From positions 1 through 36,781 of the forward strand of contig JAHJSS010000019.1 in assembly GCA_018830225.1 (NCBI GenBank): DNA of 36,781 bases, read 5' to 3'. Numbering within the stretch: the first letter of the stretch is position 1; each line of letters begins with the position of its first letter. Both the position numbers and the translations under genes were made by a program. Below, piece after piece: positions 5,810-15,600 of the stretch. This DNA comes from Nanobdellota archaeon (GTDB taxonomy: Archaea > Nanobdellota > Nanobdellia > Woesearchaeales > UBA11576). The notes under the pieces are model-generated. The model saw only the letters and a list, made by a program, of their open reading frames with translations. It had not been told where the DNA came from and searched no databases.

Positions 5810-8800
5810 ATGAGAAGTAGTAAAGCTATCACTAATTATGCAGTCATCCTCCTAACGGTCCTAGTGCTTATTTCTAGCTCTGTAAGCGCAATAGCAGAGG
5901 ATTTCAGCGCTTTCGGCGAAAAAAAAGACGTAAGCGTCTGCGCCTGCGACCTCACAACAGACCACATCACAATCCACAATACAGGGGATATAACAAGCAC
6001 TTTCATGATAGACGCAGAAGGCAGAGCCGCTGAATGGACCGACCTCGCACCCCAGACATTCTACCTTGAACAAGGAGAAGTGAAGACAGTAGAGAGATTC
6101 ATCAAAGTCCCCTGCAGGGCAAGGGGAGACTACACACTAAACACGACCGTAAGGACACTCTTCGACATGGAAAAGGTGCTTGAACAGACACTCAAAGTCC
6201 AGAACTGCCCGAATATCCAGATCATACCCAAATTCTCAGGAGCACAGCAGGAATGCCCGTGCACACCTGTTCAGTACAGCTTCGAAGTTGTCAACACAGG
6301 AAACCACATAGAGACATACGAGATAAGCGTAGAGCCATACTCCGAAGCGATATCTCTCAGCACAGACTTCCTCGTGCTAGAGCCCGGAGAGAAACAAGAG
6401 ATCCTGGTCTTCATAAACCTCGAATGCGGCCAGTACGGAGAGAAGATATTCACATTCAATGCGCGCGCCCAAGGAACTGGAATCCTGGGCCAGACAGACT
6501 TTGTCCTTGACATAAACAAATGCTATGACTACTATATCCTTGTCGGCGAAGAATACAATGTATGCCAAGGCATACCAAACATAATACTCTTCCAGATAGA
6601 CAACAAAGCAAACATAGCCAACGAATACTTCCTGGCTGTCGAAGGCGCCGACTGGGCATACCCGGAAAACGAGACAATCGCTGCTTGGGGCGGAGAGACA
6701 AAGGAATCAAACATACTCGTATTCCCGCCCGACGAAGAAGAGTCCCTGCACACAATCACCTTGCGGTCTATGTCAGCCAGAGGAGAGGAAGAGAGGATAA
6801 AGGAAATCCTGCTCGAGACAGAAAAATGCTATGACTACGAGCTTGTCGAGACAGAAGGTGTCTTCCAGGCGACCGAGTGCAAGACAAAAGACCACATATT
6901 CACGCTCAAGAACATCGGTGGACGAGACACCACATACTACATCGACGCTGAAGGTCTTGAATGGATGACAACAAGCCCTGAGCCGATAACACTCGGCGCA
7001 GGACAGGAAGAATCCATAGTCTTCCGCGGAGAGGCACCATGCGAAAGCGCAGGCGAATACATTGAGAACATCTACATCACAATCGAAGAGATAAACCAGA
7101 CATATCTCGAAGAAAAAACAGTCACTGTCCATGCCAAAGAAGAGGTATACATGCCAGAGATAGATATCCCTGACCTGAAGATAGACTATGCTGGCGGTGA
7201 GACAGAGATCAAGATAACAAACAATGGATTCGAGACAGCAACATACCTCCTCGGACTTGTCGCAAGCGACTGGATAACGCTGGACACCAGCAGCGTGGAG
7301 CTCGCGCCAGGAGAGAACACAACTCTTCTTCTACAGGCTTGGCCGACAGAAGATGTCCCTGAGGAAACCTATGCCGGAGAGCTCACAGCAAGGGTCCAAG
7401 GAGAGGAAATAGAATACTCAACAGACTTCACAGTAGAGCTGAGAGAAAACGCTGGCTGGCCGTTGTGGCTCATCGCAGCCATCGCCGGCGGAGCACTCCT
7501 GCTGATCATAATAATAGTCATCCTCGTGGTCTTCCTCAGCAAGAAGAGGAAGAAGAAGGAAAAGAAGGAAGAGCCAAAGGAAGAGAAGAAAGAAGACAAG
7601 GAAATAATAACAATAGACAAGAGAGAATACAGGAGAAAGAAGAAGGAAGAGAAGAAAACAAGGCTTTGGCCGATACTCCTTCTGCTCTTGCTGGCATTGA
7701 TAGTCGCTGGCGGGCTCTATTATGCATTCAGCACAGGACTTCTGGGTGGAGAAAGGAACGAGACCATAAGCGAAGAGCCCGAAGAGCTTGAAGAGATGCC
7801 TGAAACCGTCGAAGAGCGGGTCGTCCCTGTGACTCCTACGCCAGAAGAGACAGAGACCGGCGTGCTGACAAACGTAGAGATAGAGGAATCGCTCATAACA
7901 ATAGACCGGAGCGGTGTCGCTGGTGAAGGAAACAAGATAATAATATCAAATGAAACAGAAATAAACCTTCTGCTCTCCATAAAGAACCCGACAGACAGGA
8001 AGGCAAAATTCACTATCCACACGCCAGAGAACAGCTGGCTTAGCTTTGAAAGGGACAAAATAACTGTGATGCCGAACGCAACAGACACCACAAACATAAA
8101 GATCACACCTGACCTCGGGGCGCTCAAAGACAACGACTACGCACTAACAATCAACACGACACTTGAAGGAAAGAAGATATATTACGAAGAAACGCTCGAC
8201 CTCGTGCTCACCACACAGAAGACAGGGATCAAAAGCCTGTGGCCCTGGCTGCTCGCAGGACTCGTGGCGCTCGCAATAATAATACTCATAATAAGTCTTG
8301 CAACAATGAAGAGAAAACCAGAGATAAAGAAAGATAAAGAACTGATGAAAGAAAAGAAGGTAAAAGAAGAAAAGAAACCAAAGAAAGAAACAAAAAAGGC
8401 AGAGAAGAAAGCAGAAAGCAGAAGCGGCGTGTGGATGCCTGTTGTCGCAGGAATAATCATAATAATACTCCTGGCGGCACTCGGTTTCTGGGCATACAAC
8501 ACATTCCAGCCAGCCGGTGAAGGGGGCGAAATCAACGAGACAGAAAAGGCTGCACAAGAGCCTGCTGCTGAAGAACCGACAGACACACAAACTCAGCCAG
8601 AAGAGCTGAAACTCACAGAAGAGGATGTTGAAGAGGCCCTCATAACAATAGACAGAAGCGGCGTGCCTGGAAGCGGAGATGTCCTGAAGCTCGACCAAGA
8701 ACAATACACTCTCCCAATCTCTATAAAGAACCCGACAGACAGGAAAGCGAGATTCACAGTCAACACAAGCAACGAGAGCTGGGTCGTGTTCGACCAGTAC

Positions 8801-9196
8801 AAGATACTTGTAGAGCCAGACTCTGTCAAGAGCGCCGAAATGACCTTGATACCAGACATGGAAGCGCTTGAAAGAAATGACTACAAAATAACAATAGATA
8901 CCAAACTCGAAGGACAGAAGATAGACTATGAGGAAGAGCTAAGCTTTGTCCTGAAGAAGAACAAAGGATTCGAGGCGAGCTATTGGGTGTATGTGTTGGC
9001 GGGCCTCATACTGATCGGCCTGATTGTGCTCATAGTGGAGATAGTTAAAAAATCAAGAGACAGTAAAAATAAAACGCCCGCGGTTGTGAAAAGCAAGACA
9101 AAAGAAAAGAAGGAGAAAGCGGTGGACCAGATAAACAAGGAGCTTGCGGAGCTGAGAAAAAAGACCGTGCTCCAGCTCAAGAAATCCGCCAATTAG
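5810..9196 (+). CDS. Large five-TM surface protein with NEW3/CARDB-like domains and an internal duplication
   Basis: 1128 residues from ATG 5810 (good Shine-Dalgarno; an upstream TTG at 5777 is rejected). A signal peptide (about 6-30) precedes roughly 510 residues of beta-rich modules of NEW3/CARDB type. Each module has N-x-G and L-x-P-G-E/Q turns (LVLEPGEKQEILVFI, VELAPGENTTLLLQ) and Cys pairs. The order then is TM1 (about 550-576), Lys/Glu-rich cytoplasmic loop, TM2 (619-640), outside domain, TM3 (810-832), second Lys/Glu loop, TM4 (875-897), second outside domain, TM5 (1058-1080), basic tail. The two later outside domains are duplicates, sharing LITIDRSGV and SIKNPTDRKA. It is probably an envelope scaffold or adhesin. 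The function is not known. Confidence 0.8.
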   Translation: MRSSKAITNYAVILLTVLVLISSSVSAIAEDFSAFGEKKDVSVCACDLTTDHITIHNTGDITSTFMIDAEGRAAEWTDLAPQTFYLEQGEVKTVERFIKVPCRARGDYTLNTTVRTLFDMEKVLEQTLKVQNCPNIQIIPKFSGAQQECPCTPVQYSFEVVNTGNHIETYEISVEPYSEAISLSTDFLVLEPGEKQEILVFINLECGQYGEKIFTFNARAQGTGILGQTDFVLDINKCYDYYILVGEEYNVCQGIPNIILFQIDNKANIANEYFLAVEGADWAYPENETIAAWGGETKESNILVFPPDEEESLHTITLRSMSARGEEERIKEILLETEKCYDYELVETEGVFQATECKTKDHIFTLKNIGGRDTTYYIDAEGLEWMTTSPEPITLGAGQEESIVFRGEAPCESAGEYIENIYITIEEINQTYLEEKTVTVHAKEEVYMPEIDIPDLKIDYAGGETEIKITNNGFETATYLLGLVASDWITLDTSSVELAPGENTTLLLQAWPTEDVPEETYAGELTARVQGEEIEYSTDFTVELRENAGWPLWLIAAIAGGALLLIIIIVILVVFLSKKRKKKEKKEEPKEEKKEDKEIITIDKREYRRKKKEEKKTRLWPILLLLLLALIVAGGLYYAFSTGLLGGERNETISEEPEELEEMPETVEERVVPVTPTPEETETGVLTNVEIEESLITIDRSGVAGEGNKIIISNETEINLLLSIKNPTDRKAKFTIHTPENSWLSFERDKITVMPNATDTTNIKITPDLGALKDNDYALTINTTLEGKKIYYEETLDLVLTTQKTGIKSLWPWLLAGLVALAIIILIISLATMKRKPEIKKDKELMKEKKVKEEKKPKKETKKAEKKAESRSGVWMPVVAGIIIIILLAALGFWAYNTFQPAGEGGEINETEKAAQEPAAEEPTDTQTQPEELKLTEEDVEEALITIDRSGVPGSGDVLKLDQEQYTLPISIKNPTDRKARFTVNTSNESWVVFDQYKILVEPDSVKSAEMTLIPDMEALERNDYKITIDTKLEGQKIDYEEELSFVLKKNKGFEASYWVYVLAGLILIGLIVLIVEIVKKSRDSKNKTPAVVKSKTKEKKEKAVDQINKELAELRKKTVLQLKKSAN

Positions 9197-9235
9197 TTTT
9201 TCAATTTTCTCTATTATTACCTATTTTATCCAATA

Positions 9236-9249
9236 GGTTTAAAAATACC
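9236..9249 (+). promoter_or_regulatory. TATA box of tRNA-Trp
   Basis: GGTTTAAAAATACC is centred about 36 nt before the mature tRNA 5' end, giving a start about 10 nt upstream of it, which is usual for archaeal tRNA precursors processed by RNase P. Confidence 0.5.
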
Positions 9250-9277
9250 TTCTTTTTCTAAACAATTACTACTCCAC

Positions 9278-9423
9278 GGGGCTGTAGTATAACCTGGCTA
9301 GAATAGCTGGCTCCAGTCTTGGAGCGATGAGGCAATCTGCCGATGATTAAGGTGTCTGGTATGCCAAGACGTTGCTCTTGAGGAAGATACCAGCGGATCT
9401 GGGTTCAAATCCCAGCAGCCCCA
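9278..9423 (+). tRNA. trnW: tRNA-Trp(CCA) with a 72-nt intron
   Basis: The acceptor stem GGGGCTG (9278-9284) pairs with CAGCCCC (9416-9422), discriminator A9423. The T arm is CTGGG-TTCAAAT-CCCAG. The anticodon stem is GCTGG (9306-9310) with CCAGC (9390-9394), and the loop CTCCAG gives anticodon CCA at 9313-9315. The intron is placed at 9317-9388, between positions 37 and 38. CTCC pairs, with one mismatch, to GAAG (9383-9386), leaving 3-nt bulges AGT and ATA on the two strands. CTTGGAGC (9318-9325) pairs with GCTC-T-T-GAG (9374-9382) apart from one bulge. This is a bulge-helix-bulge for the archaeal splicing endonuclease. The encoded 3' end lacks CCA. The D stem is weak. Intron tRNA-Trp is common in Euryarchaeota. 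Confidence 0.88.
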
Positions 9424-9436
9424 TTTTTTTCTTTTT
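9424..9436 (+). terminator. Oligo-T terminator of tRNA-Trp
   Basis: A run of seven T, one C and five T directly follows the tRNA, the usual archaeal oligo-T termination signal. Confidence 0.6.
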
Positions 9437-9441
9437 ACTCT

Positions 9442-9465
9442 CCCCCCCTAAGTTCTGATGGAAAC
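9442..9465 (-). repeat. ORB-like element A (left)
   Basis: The plus strand reads CCCCCCC-TAAG-TTCTGATGGAAAC. The complement is GTTTCCA...GAA followed by a G run, the general pattern of origin recognition boxes bound by Orc1/Cdc6. It shares TTCTnATGGAAAC with element C at 33939-33963 and is inverted relative to element B. Confidence 0.7.
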
Positions 9466-9545
9466 AAAAAAAAATGAGAACCGGTGTTCTTCAGACCAAT
9501 CTATTTATTTTATTACGTGGCAACGGTTGTATCTCATAATGTGTG

Positions 9546-9591
9546 ATTATATAATATATATTATAATATATATTATTAATAATATAATAAA
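9546..9591. other. Pure A/T block, probable DNA unwinding element
   Basis: 46 bp without a single G or C, built from alternating TA steps and lying between the two inverted ORB-like elements. Confidence 0.6.
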
Positions 9592-9708
9592 CAAATATTT
9601 TCTATATGGAAAACAAAAAAAGCGTTTTTTGTTTTTGCTCGCAGTGGCTGTAATAGTATAATAATAAATAATTAAAACAAATTAAAACATTTTATTATTA
9701 ACAACCCA

Positions 9709-9735
9709 GTTCCACACGAAATAAAGGGGAGGGGG
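9709..9735 (+). repeat. ORB-like element B (right)
   Basis: Reads GTTCCACACGAAATAAAGGGG followed by AGGGGG. It fits the ORB pattern TTCCA...GAAA...G-run and is inverted relative to element A. The block GAAATAAAGGGG is identical to the complement of element C near tbp. Confidence 0.75.
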
Positions 9736-9839
9736 TAGGAAGAAAACCACTCGCTTCATAATATAGAAAAAACTAATAAATATAGCAATACAAGACCTGA
9801 AATACTAAAATAAAGACCTCTATTTCTACTGAAGAGTTA

Positions 9840-9850
9840 GCTTTATATAC
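9840..9850 (+). promoter_or_regulatory. TATA box of cdc6
   Basis: CTTTATATAC is centred about 27 nt before ATG 9873, so a leaderless transcript is likely. Confidence 0.6.
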
Positions 9851-9872
9851 CTCTTCTTCATCTGGAGCAAAC

Positions 9873-11081
9873 ATGACAGAAAAGGGGCTTGACAACTTCT
9901 TTGAAACATACCTAAAAAAAGAACCATTATTCTTAGACAAATCAGTAATCCAGTCAGCACACACACCAGACGAAATACCTCACAGGGAAGAGCAGATCAA
10001 GCAGATAGCAAACATACTGGCACCCGCTTTGAGGATGGAGCGCCCATCAAACATTTTCATATACGGAAAGACGGGGACGGGCAAGACGGTTTGTGTAAGG
10101 CACACAACAAAAAAACTCCAGGGCGTCGCGAAACAGAACAACATACAGCTTGACATAATATATGTCAATTGCAAGCTAAGCAAGATAGCAGACACGGAAT
10201 ACCGGCTCGTGGCACACCTCGCAAGGGAGTTCGGAAAGGAAATACCTTCAACAGGACTCCCTACTGGAGAGGTATACAACATATTCTACAAGGCAATAGA
10301 TGAAAAGAAAAGGATGATAGTGATAGTCCTTGATGAGATAGACCAGCTCATAAACAAGACCAGCGACGAGATACTGTACAACCTGACAAGGATAAACTCA
10401 GAGCTCAAAAACGCGCAGATATCAATAATAGGAATATCAAACGACCTTGTCTTCGCAGACAACATCGACCCGCGGGTCAAATCTTCGCTCAGCGAGGAAG
10501 AGCTGGTATTTCCACCCTACAACGCAATACAGATACAAGACATACTGAAGCACAGGACAAGCAAGGCATTCAAGAACAACGTGCTCGAGCAGGGGCTGCT
10601 GGAGAAATGCGCAGCATACGCCGCGAAAGACCACGGCGACGCGAGACGCGCACTTGAGCTGATAAGGGTGGCAGGAGAGCTTGCCGAAAGGAACAATGAG
10701 GAAAAGGTGTCGATCAAGCACCTCGACATGGCCGAGGACAAGATAGAGAAAGACCGGGTAATAGATATAATAACAACACAGCCACTACAGTTCAAAGCCA
10801 CGCTGTACGCAGCAATACTCCTGAAAAAGGAAAAAAAGAATACTACATTCACGGGAGACATCTACGAGATATACAAAGATATATGCAGCAAGACAGGGCT
10901 TCGGCCGCTCACCCAAAGAAGGATATCAGACATAATCGCGGAGTTCGACATGCTTGGGATAATAAACGCAAAAGTCATATCAAAAGGAAGGTACGGGAGG
11001 ACCAGGGAGATAAACCTGGCGGTCCCGCCGGCGATAGAGCCGAAGATCAAGGAGATAATAGTAAAGGACCTTGGATTATAA
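9873..11081 (+). CDS. cdc6: Origin recognition/initiator ATPase Orc1/Cdc6
   Basis: 402-residue AAA+ initiator that binds ORB sites and loads MCM. Walker A is GKTGTGKT (65-72) and Walker B is VIVLDEIDQL with Asp154-Glu155. Sensor 1 is SIIGISNDL, and the region with ARRALELIRVAGELAE is the sensor-2 and lid part. The last 90 or so residues are the winged-helix DNA-binding domain (TGLRPLTQRRISDIIAEFDM). ATG 9873 gives the conserved N-terminus and the correct TATA distance. It is next to the inferred origin and is followed after about 50 nt by the polymerase D genes. Length is normal and no intein is present. Confidence 0.95.
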   Translation: MTEKGLDNFFETYLKKEPLFLDKSVIQSAHTPDEIPHREEQIKQIANILAPALRMERPSNIFIYGKTGTGKTVCVRHTTKKLQGVAKQNNIQLDIIYVNCKLSKIADTEYRLVAHLAREFGKEIPSTGLPTGEVYNIFYKAIDEKKRMIVIVLDEIDQLINKTSDEILYNLTRINSELKNAQISIIGISNDLVFADNIDPRVKSSLSEEELVFPPYNAIQIQDILKHRTSKAFKNNVLEQGLLEKCAAYAAKDHGDARRALELIRVAGELAERNNEEKVSIKHLDMAEDKIEKDRVIDIITTQPLQFKATLYAAILLKKEKKNTTFTGDIYEIYKDICSKTGLRPLTQRRISDIIAEFDMLGIINAKVISKGRYGRTREINLAVPPAIEPKIKEIIVKDLGL

Positions 11082-11130
11082 TATACTAATAAATATTTCA
11101 AAATATTTTTTCTAAAAAAGAACGGGGGAA

Positions 11131-12660
11131 ATGTTGGAGATAGACAAAAAAAGGGAAATCGTGTCAACGCTGATGGGCAAAGGGATACTGCTAGACAGAG
11201 CAATGCTCGGCAAGATAGACACTATACCTGAACAAGAAAGATTCCACAGATTCATCCTCGACGACAACGCCGCCGGCCAAGAGGCTGACTTCACAAGACT
11301 TCTGGAAAAATACCTGCAGACCAGGACAGAACAGGCAGAAGCCGCGCCAGACACGACAGATACCCAAAACGCAAAAGTCGAAATCATATTCTCATACAAA
11401 GCAGAACCGAAGAAGAGGGAAGTCCAGGATTTCACCGGATACTTCACATCAAGGTACGATTCCTTGAGGTCCATACTGCAACACAGGAAGGAGCTTCAGA
11501 GCCTCACATCGATAAACCGGCTGAACCAGAAGAGGGAAAGGGAACAGACTGCGCTGATAGGCATGATAACAGACAAACAGGAGACAAAGACCGGCAAGAT
11601 AATGCTCACCGCAGAGGACATGACAGGAAAGATAAAAGTCATAGTATCACAAAACAGCGACGCATACGAGATAGCCAAGGAGACAACACTCGACGAGGTG
11701 CTGGGAATAGTCGGGACCTGCGCGGGCGACGTCATATTCGCGAGCAACCTCATACTGCCAGACATACCATTATACAAGGAGATGAAAAAAAGCCCTGACG
11801 AGGCATATGTGCTGTTCTTGGGTGACTTCCACCTTGGATCAAAGCTATTCCTGTGGGAACCATTCGAGAAACTGATAACCTGGATAAGAGGAGAGCAGGG
11901 CAACGAGAAACAGGCAGAGATAGCAAAGAAAGTCAAATACATATTCGTCACAGGAGACCTGGTCGAGGGGGTAGGGATATACCCTGACCAGGAGAAAGAC
12001 CTGGCGATAACAGACATATACGAGCAATACAATGAGCTCGCCAAACACCTCAGAAGGATACCACAGGACAAAAGGATAATAATCTGCCCGGGAAACCACG
12101 ACGCGATGAGGATAGCAGAGCCTCAACCTCCGCTGTACAAGGACTTCGCAGAGGCGGTCTGGAAGCTGCCGAATGTCACGATGGTCAGCAACCCTGCATA
12201 CGTAAACATACACAGCTCAGAAAGCTTCCCTGGTTTCGATGTCCTGATGTACCATGGCTTCAGCTTCATATACTATGCAAACGCAGTCGAATCTATAAGA
12301 AACAAAGGCGGGCAAAGGAGGCCAGACCTGATAATGAAATACCTTCTGCAGAGGAGACACCTAGCACCCACACACAAATCAACACTTTACCTCCCGGACG
12401 CGCAGAAAGACAGCCTAGTGATAGATAAGATCCCTGACTTCTTCGCAAGCGGACACATACACAGGACATCGGCAGCCAACTACAGGAATATCACTATGCT
12501 CAACTGCTCATCATGGCTGGAGATGACAGAATACCAGGAGAAAGTCGGCCTCATACCCCAGCCAGGAAGGGCCCTGCTCGTCAACCTGCAGACGAGGAAG
12601 GTGAAGATACTCAAGTTTTACGATGACACACAAAATGAAGAGCAGACAAGCGAGGAATGA
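11131..12660 (+). CDS. polB: DNA polymerase D small subunit DP1 (3'-5' exonuclease)
   Basis: 509-residue proofreading subunit of archaeal replicative polymerase D. Residues 135-205 are an OB fold (ALIGMITDKQETKTGKIMLT), and the calcineurin-like phosphoesterase domain follows. Metal-binding motifs are GDFHLGSK (D232, H234), VTGDLVEG (about 273-280), PGNHDAMR (N322, H323, D324), MYHGFSF (H375) and SGHIHRT (H442, H444), so the nuclease site looks intact. The N-terminal 60 residues are a small helical domain. The ATG follows a GGGGGA Shine-Dalgarno-like stretch and A/T-rich TATA-like sequence. The gene is 9 nt upstream of the large-subunit gene, clearly one operon. Confidence 0.95.
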   Translation: MLEIDKKREIVSTLMGKGILLDRAMLGKIDTIPEQERFHRFILDDNAAGQEADFTRLLEKYLQTRTEQAEAAPDTTDTQNAKVEIIFSYKAEPKKREVQDFTGYFTSRYDSLRSILQHRKELQSLTSINRLNQKREREQTALIGMITDKQETKTGKIMLTAEDMTGKIKVIVSQNSDAYEIAKETTLDEVLGIVGTCAGDVIFASNLILPDIPLYKEMKKSPDEAYVLFLGDFHLGSKLFLWEPFEKLITWIRGEQGNEKQAEIAKKVKYIFVTGDLVEGVGIYPDQEKDLAITDIYEQYNELAKHLRRIPQDKRIIICPGNHDAMRIAEPQPPLYKDFAEAVWKLPNVTMVSNPAYVNIHSSESFPGFDVLMYHGFSFIYYANAVESIRNKGGQRRPDLIMKYLLQRRHLAPTHKSTLYLPDAQKDSLVIDKIPDFFASGHIHRTSAANYRNITMLNCSSWLEMTEYQEKVGLIPQPGRALLVNLQTRKVKILKFYDDTQNEEQTSEE

Positions 12661-12669
12661 GAAGATAAT

Positions 12670-15600
12670 ATGGTAATAGCCAGCCCAGATATGCAAAGAT
12701 ACTTCGACGAACTCCAGCGCAAGTGCAAGGAAGCGCACGACATAGCTACAGCAGCGAGGAAAAAAGGATATGACCCTGACGACTGCGTAGAGGTCCAGCT
12801 GGCATCTAACATGGCAGAGAGGGTTGTAGGCCTCATATCTGTCGTCGCTCCGCAGATAATCGGCAGCGGCGTCGTAGAGCGAATAATAGAGCTGGAACAG
12901 CAGTATGGCGTACTCGACTGGAGGGTAGCGCTGCAGATCGCACTAGAGGTCGCACAGGAGAAATTCTGCAAGTTCAAGGACAAAAAAGAGGCCATAGAGG
13001 TCGGCGTAAGGGTCGGGTTCGCCTATGGCACTGTCGGAGTGGTCAGCAGCCCGATAGAAGGATTGATATCAATAGACATAAAGAACAGAAGAGACGGAAA
13101 AGGAGAATACTTCTGCCTGAACTACGGCGGCCCGGTAAGGAATGCGGGCGGCACAGCTGCATCATGGTCTGTCATAATAGCGGACTATGTCCGGAAGAAC
13201 ACAGGATACGCAGTGTACGACCCAGACGAGAACGAAATAAAAAGATGCGCCACAGAAATCGAAGACTATCACGAAAGGGTCACAAACCTCCAATATTTCC
13301 CTTCAAAAGCGGAATCAGAGTTCATGATCAGGAATCTCCCTGTGGAGGTATCCGGAGACGCGTCAGAAGACATAGAAGTATCCAACTACAAGGACATCTC
13401 GAGGATACCCACCAACAAGATCAGGAGCGGATACTGCCTCATACACTCTAGCTGCATACCCTTGAAGGCAGAGAAGCTCTGGAAACAGCTCTCCAAGTGG
13501 GGAAAGGACTTTGGTATGGACCACTGGTCTTTCCTGGAGGAGTTCATAAAGATAAAGAAAGAGGCCCACGCAAAAGGGAAAGGGGCGAAGAAACAGCAGA
13601 CTGACGACGACAAGCATAAAGTGACCCCTGACTTCACGTACATCAAGGACCTCGTTGCAGGGAGGCCTGTTCTCGCGCACCCGCTGCGCACAGGAGGATT
13701 CAGGCTGAGATACGGCAGGAGCAGGACATCAGGATATTCTGCGCAATCAATCCATCCGGCATCCATGCACGTGATGAACAACTTCATAGCGACAGGAACT
13801 CAGCTCAAGGTTGAGAGGCCTGGAAAAGGGGCCGCGTTCACGCCATGCGACACCATAGAAGGCCCTGTCGTGAAGCTCAAAGACGGCAGCGTAGTCAGGC
13901 TTGACACAGAGCAGCAGGCAAAGGAAGTCAAGAAAGAAGTGATAGAAGTGCTGTTCTTAGGCGATGCTCTCATAAACTACGGCGACTTCCTCAACAGGAA
14001 TCACCTGCTGGTGCCGCCGGGATACTGCGAAGAATGGTGGATGAAAGAACTTGAGAAGAAGACGGTCTCCATATTCGGCAGCCTTGACACGTACAAGCTC
14101 GCAGAGATAACAGGGGCCAAACCACAGGAACTTGAGAGGATATTCAAGAAGCCGCTTAGGGATAAGCCGAACGCAAAGACCGCGCTGAACATAGCAAGAT
14201 CAACAAAGACGCCGCTCCACCCAAAGCACACATACTTCTGGAACGCAATAGACAAGACAGAGCTGATGCCTCTTGTTGATTGGCTCCACACGATGAGGAT
14301 AGAGACCGACGACGACGGCATAACAAAGGCGGTCCTGCAGAACAACAAGGAACAGAAAAGGGTGCTTGAAAGGATAGGGATACCACACATACTGGCGAGC
14401 AACGAGTTTGTCGTCTTCAGGAAAGATGAAGCGACCATACTCGAAGAGCTGCTGAAGATAGGATCCGAGAATGCGGAAGAAGTGAAGAACTGCCTCCAGA
14501 AGATAATCTCCGACGAAAAAACAAAAGACACCTTAGACGCACTCAACAGGCACTCAAACATAAGCCAAAGGGACAAATGCGGGATATTCATAGGGGCCAG
14601 GATGGGAAGGCCAGAAAAGGCAAAGATGCGCAAACTTACCGGCAGTCCACACGTCCTTTTCCCTGTTGGCGAGGAAGGGGGCAGGATGAGATCATTCCAG
14701 TCAGCGCTCACAGCAGGCAAGATAACAGCAGAGTTCCCGACATACAAATGCGAAAAATGCGGAAAAGAAACCATCTTTAGCGTATGCCTTGAATGCGAAA
14801 AGAAAGCGAAGAAGCAATACCACTGCAAGATATGCGGAACAATCGAGACAGACACCTGCCCGAAGCACGGGAAGACGACACCATACGTAAGAAGGGAGAT
14901 ACCGATAAACACCTACTTCGAGAACCTGCTGAGGAAGATGAAGACAAAGACATACCCTGACCTGATAAAAGGCGTCAGAGGCACCAGCAACAGGGAACAC
15001 ATACCAGAGCACCTCATGAAAGGCATACTCAGGGCGCAGAACAACGTCTATGTGAACAAAGAAGGCACGGTCAGGTATGACTGCTCAGAGCTCCCGATAA
15101 CGCACCTCAAGCCGAAAGAGATAGGCACAAGCATAGAACAGCTCAAGGAGATGGGTTACGACAAGGACACCAGAGGAAGGCCGCTCGAGAACGAAGAGCA
15201 GACGCTGGAACTTAAGCCCCAGGACGTGGTGATACCCTGCTGCCCGGACTCCCCTGACGAGCCCGCAGACGCAGTCCTTTTCAGGACCACAAAATTCGTC
15301 GATGACGAGCTTGAGATGCTCTACGGCCTGAAACCTTTCTATAAACTGCAGACAAAAGAGGATCTTGCAGGCCACCTGATAATAGGCCTTGCGCCCCACA
15401 CATCAGCAGGAACTATAGGGCGGATAATAGGCTTCTCCAAGACCCAAGGATTCTTCGCGCACCCCCTCATGCACGCGGCGATGCGCAGAGACTGTGATGG
15501 CGATGAGAGCTGCTTCATACTCCTGCTCGACGCATTCCTCAATTTCTCACGCAAATACCTGCCAGACTCAAGAGGAAGCACGATGGACGCTCCGCTTGTG

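Larger units (their letters stand above)
9424..9872. other. oriC: Probable chromosomal replication origin (oriC)
   Basis: A gene-free, very A/T-rich stretch of 449 bp between tRNA-Trp and cdc6. It holds two ORB-like elements in inverted orientation (9442-9465 and 9709-9735) with their G/C runs pointing outward. Between them is a 46-bp block of only A and T (9546-9591) that would serve as the unwinding element. In many Euryarchaeota the origin lies immediately upstream of orc1/cdc6, and in Thermococcales it is followed by the polymerase D genes, as here. The short open frame across 9458-9661 is A/T-rich chance sequence. Origin activity is inferred. Confidence 0.75.

Noticed and set aside
9317-9388. 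Box C/D guide RNA inside the tRNA-Trp intron
   Set aside because: GATGA at 9326-9330 and GATGAT at 9342-9347 look like C boxes and CTGC/CTGG like D boxes, but the spacers are only 6-9 nt, too short for standard guides, and the D boxes are imperfect. Kept only as a remark.
9458-9661. Short open frame inside the origin region
   Set aside because: Product is Ile/Tyr/Asn-rich from A/T repeats and spans the unwinding block. There is no promoter or ribosome site.
14001-14912. Open frame of about 300 codons antisense to the polymerase D large-subunit gene
   Set aside because: It is a shadow of the real coding frame: composition is Ser/Phe/Leu-rich, no motif is recognisable, and the sense strand encodes an unmistakable DP2.
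15421-15560. Intein in the DP2 active-site region
   Set aside because: The frame reads continuously through MRRDCDGDESCF and beyond with no splicing blocks.
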